Origin: Phycisphaerales bacterium
GTDB lineage: Bacteria; Planctomycetota; Phycisphaerae; Phycisphaerales; SM1A02
Direction: 5' to 3'
Assembly: GCA_014238785.1 (NCBI GenBank)
Contig: JABAAL010000012.1
Coordinates: 1-64,000 of the forward strand
DNA: 64,000 nucleotides
The notes beneath the pieces are model-generated. The model was given only the letters and a program-made list of their open reading frames with translations, had not been told where the DNA came from and did no database searches. Below are positions 63,601 through 64,000 of the stretch, in pieces. Each line of letters begins with the position of its first letter. Position 1 is the stretch's first letter. A program made the position numbers and the translations under genes.

Positions 63601-63896
63601 GTACCTTCTTTAAATGAAACGACAATTGAAACAGAGCCCTCAACGCAAGTCGTGCTTAGCTCATCAACTTCGTCAATAGCAACAAGTGCATTTTCAATTC
63701 GCTGCGCTATGAAGTCTTGGACATCTTCTGGCGATGCTCCAGGGTACGCCATCGATACCATTACCATATCGAACTGCATATCTGGAAAAAATTGGCGTCG
63801 CAAATTAAACGCTGAAAAGATACCCGCAAGAATAAGACCCGCCATGAGCAAATTGATCGGGACTGGGTTTTTTACGCCAAACTTCGGAAGGTTCAT
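60693..63896 (-). CDS. RND-family efflux transporter, inner-membrane pump
   Basis: 1067 residues, twelve membrane helices in two repeats. The Asp pair in the fourth helix is present (LGLLVDDAIVVAENIK). In the tenth helix the usual Lys of AcrB is replaced by GVVVNDSLIFVEFYN, a common variant outside proteobacteria. The substrate is not determinable. Its start overlaps the end of an adaptor gene by 4 bases, so pump and adaptor are translated together. No outer-membrane channel gene is in view. Confidence 0.94.
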   Translation of the reverse strand: MNLPKFGVKNPVPINLLMAGLILAGIFSAFNLRRQFFPDMQFDMVMVSMAYPGASPEDVQDFIAQRIENALVAIDEVDELSTTCVEGSVSIVVSFKEGTTNIDEAIDEVRRKVESLQDLPSDVERPLVYRIEPTMPVIMVQLWGDIDKQVMKQSIRDVRDDLRTFSEMGAISVGGDINNELTVELEQDSLIEHGISISTVSDRISTWMRQIPGGTLRSSAGDIVIRSNTPDESSAELEEIVIRSSHGGETLRLGDIATVKTTLVDIPVNVRFNEEPAMNMFISKSGDQDIVLMAEIVRAYVAGRMGEEFVPTWKDTLSGGKTKRKEAWLLGIEGDPLPTNTSLSTFTDLARFVEGRMNLLTDNALLGGALVFVLLLLALNWRVALWVGIGLTTALGGTLFVMFLLGITLNMLTMFALILVLGLLVDDAIVVAENIKAKHEQGVPAMQAAVEGAKQVLWPVFATVMTSIVAFLPLTFIKGNMGDLLGALPIVIACALAMSLFEALLILPGHLGHSLEKSDRPSKSKIAAFVKRYEVRRDRVVFHRIVPAYLWLLSLVIKFRYVSLAFAFSTLIVSVGFVMGGRVGYEFMTIPDAETIAINIRMPEGTPFSQTMDMLEKVEKSSRKQTQVHHISTIAGAQMSTGETSGGFSSNLGQLFIELTPAETRKLNANEVIGLIRDELGDKAKLADSIGYEMMSGAPNSSGITINLIGKNNTTLFAASERVQNDLRKFSAVHDIVDSASAGQRELLIELREGASSTGLTLSGVARQVRGAVYGLDAHVFALGDEEVDIRVKMGDDLRKNIGALEQLWIITPSGNSVPLVEVARITERRGYTAIRRIDRQRTVTVTAETIDGVSPETVAAQLPYEEWRKEFPDVTIKKGGRQEQQAEAFASLPIGFLAACLMIYVILAWLFGSYFQPLVVMLGIPFAIIGVIWGHYFAGVSISFLSMIGFVALSGVVVNDSLIFVEFYNLRRKQGDAMREAILSAGAARLRPIFLTTITTVLGLTPLMLEQSMQAKFLIPMALAISFGLMSATFLILLLLPALLVIGEDFKSLARFLWFGSDGEDA

Positions 63897-64000
63897 TCCG
63901 AGGCAACCTGATTCGCTAGAATTTTGCGGACACGCATACCATCTCGAAGTGACCCCCCCGGATCAACAACAACAAAATCACCCACTGAAAGTGGTGTTTC
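63893..64000 (-). CDS. C-terminal end of RND membrane-fusion (adaptor) protein, partial
   Basis: The last 35 residues of a protein entering from the right edge, ending ATGA over the pump start. The visible part, PLSVGDFVVVDPGGSLRDGM then RVRKIL, is the C-terminal beta segment of HlyD/AcrA-type adaptors, which commonly ends after a G-x-R-V strand. Position directly upstream of the RND gene agrees. The N terminus lies beyond the window. Confidence 0.75.
   Translation of the reverse strand, partial: ETPLSVGDFVVVDPGGSLRDGMRVRKILANQVASE

Noticed and set aside
1-64000. Mobile elements, CRISPR arrays and prophage
   Set aside because: No direct repeats with spacers, transposase, integrase or phage structural genes were seen; the HNH nuclease at 39214 shows no sign of mobility.

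Overview
The window reads as the chromosome of a Gram-negative-type planctomycete, most likely an AT-leaning marine member of the Phycisphaerae or a close relative. This is inferred from family content, not from a marker gene. The clues are a lipoprotein with dockerin-like EF-hand repeats ending in a G-x-W-G-x-C-P pattern, a von Willebrand A protein built like TonB beside ExbB/ExbD, a McsA/McsB protein-arginine kinase pair in a cell that also makes Kdo, and a ribonuclease E/G carrying an IF2-N domain. Genes are very tightly packed. No intergenic gap exceeds about 210 bases, many neighbours overlap by 4 to 35 bases, and there is no insertion sequence, prophage or CRISPR array. Most genes are housekeeping.

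Layout. 1-8051 (minus): a seven-gene, translationally coupled operon: vWA/TonB-like protein, TPR protein, ExbB, two ExbD, a large exported TPR-like protein and a membrane protein running off the left edge. 8156-9494: pyrH-frr. 9512-13310 (minus): SRP RNA, dnaX, recR, rpoN. 13379-17873: a PIN-TRAM membrane protein, guaA on the opposite strand, then an RsbW-like kinase, a STAS protein and an MlaE permease. 17972-24219: exported proteins of unknown role, a trypsin-like protease, an FG-GAP repeat protein and citrate synthase. 24327-30458: rhomboid-trpF, moaC, an amidohydrolase, a lipoprotein, trpG/pabA and a DUF1444 protein. 30564-35674: kdsA-mcsA-mcsB-gluQ-DUF192 in one overlapping run, then a PP2C phosphatase. 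35706-43661: ribE, a PQQ-like repeat protein, purH, an HNH nuclease, nuoB, a STAS protein, a YihY protein, rluB and scpA. 43711-49303: kdsD, an HslV-like Ntn hydrolase, kdsC, a giant LptC/LptA-like protein and nuoC. 49305-52896: queD, queE, tRNA-Leu, a dockerin-like lipoprotein, smpB and a diguanylate cyclase. 53076-64000 (minus): an RND efflux pump with its adaptor, ptsI, an RNase E/G, dxr and rseP.

How it fits together. Kdo synthesis (kdsA, kdsD, kdsC) followed by the LptC/LptA-like exporter implies a lipopolysaccharide outer membrane. The RND pump, the Ton-like operon, MlaE and RseP are envelope functions consistent with that. A kinase, two STAS proteins and a PP2C phosphatase are the parts of a partner-switching circuit, scattered over about 24 kb. 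Quality control is represented by McsAB, smpB, the HslV-like protein and the DegP-like protease.

The strongest candidates for something new are three. First, the Ton/Tol-like operon whose transducer ends in a von Willebrand A domain in place of a TonB domain. Second, a run of ten A residues in dnaX at which a one-base slip in either direction reaches a stop within a few codons, predicting a short gamma form. Third, an HslV-like protein with Ser in place of the Thr nucleophile, lodged between kdsD and kdsC with no unfoldase nearby.
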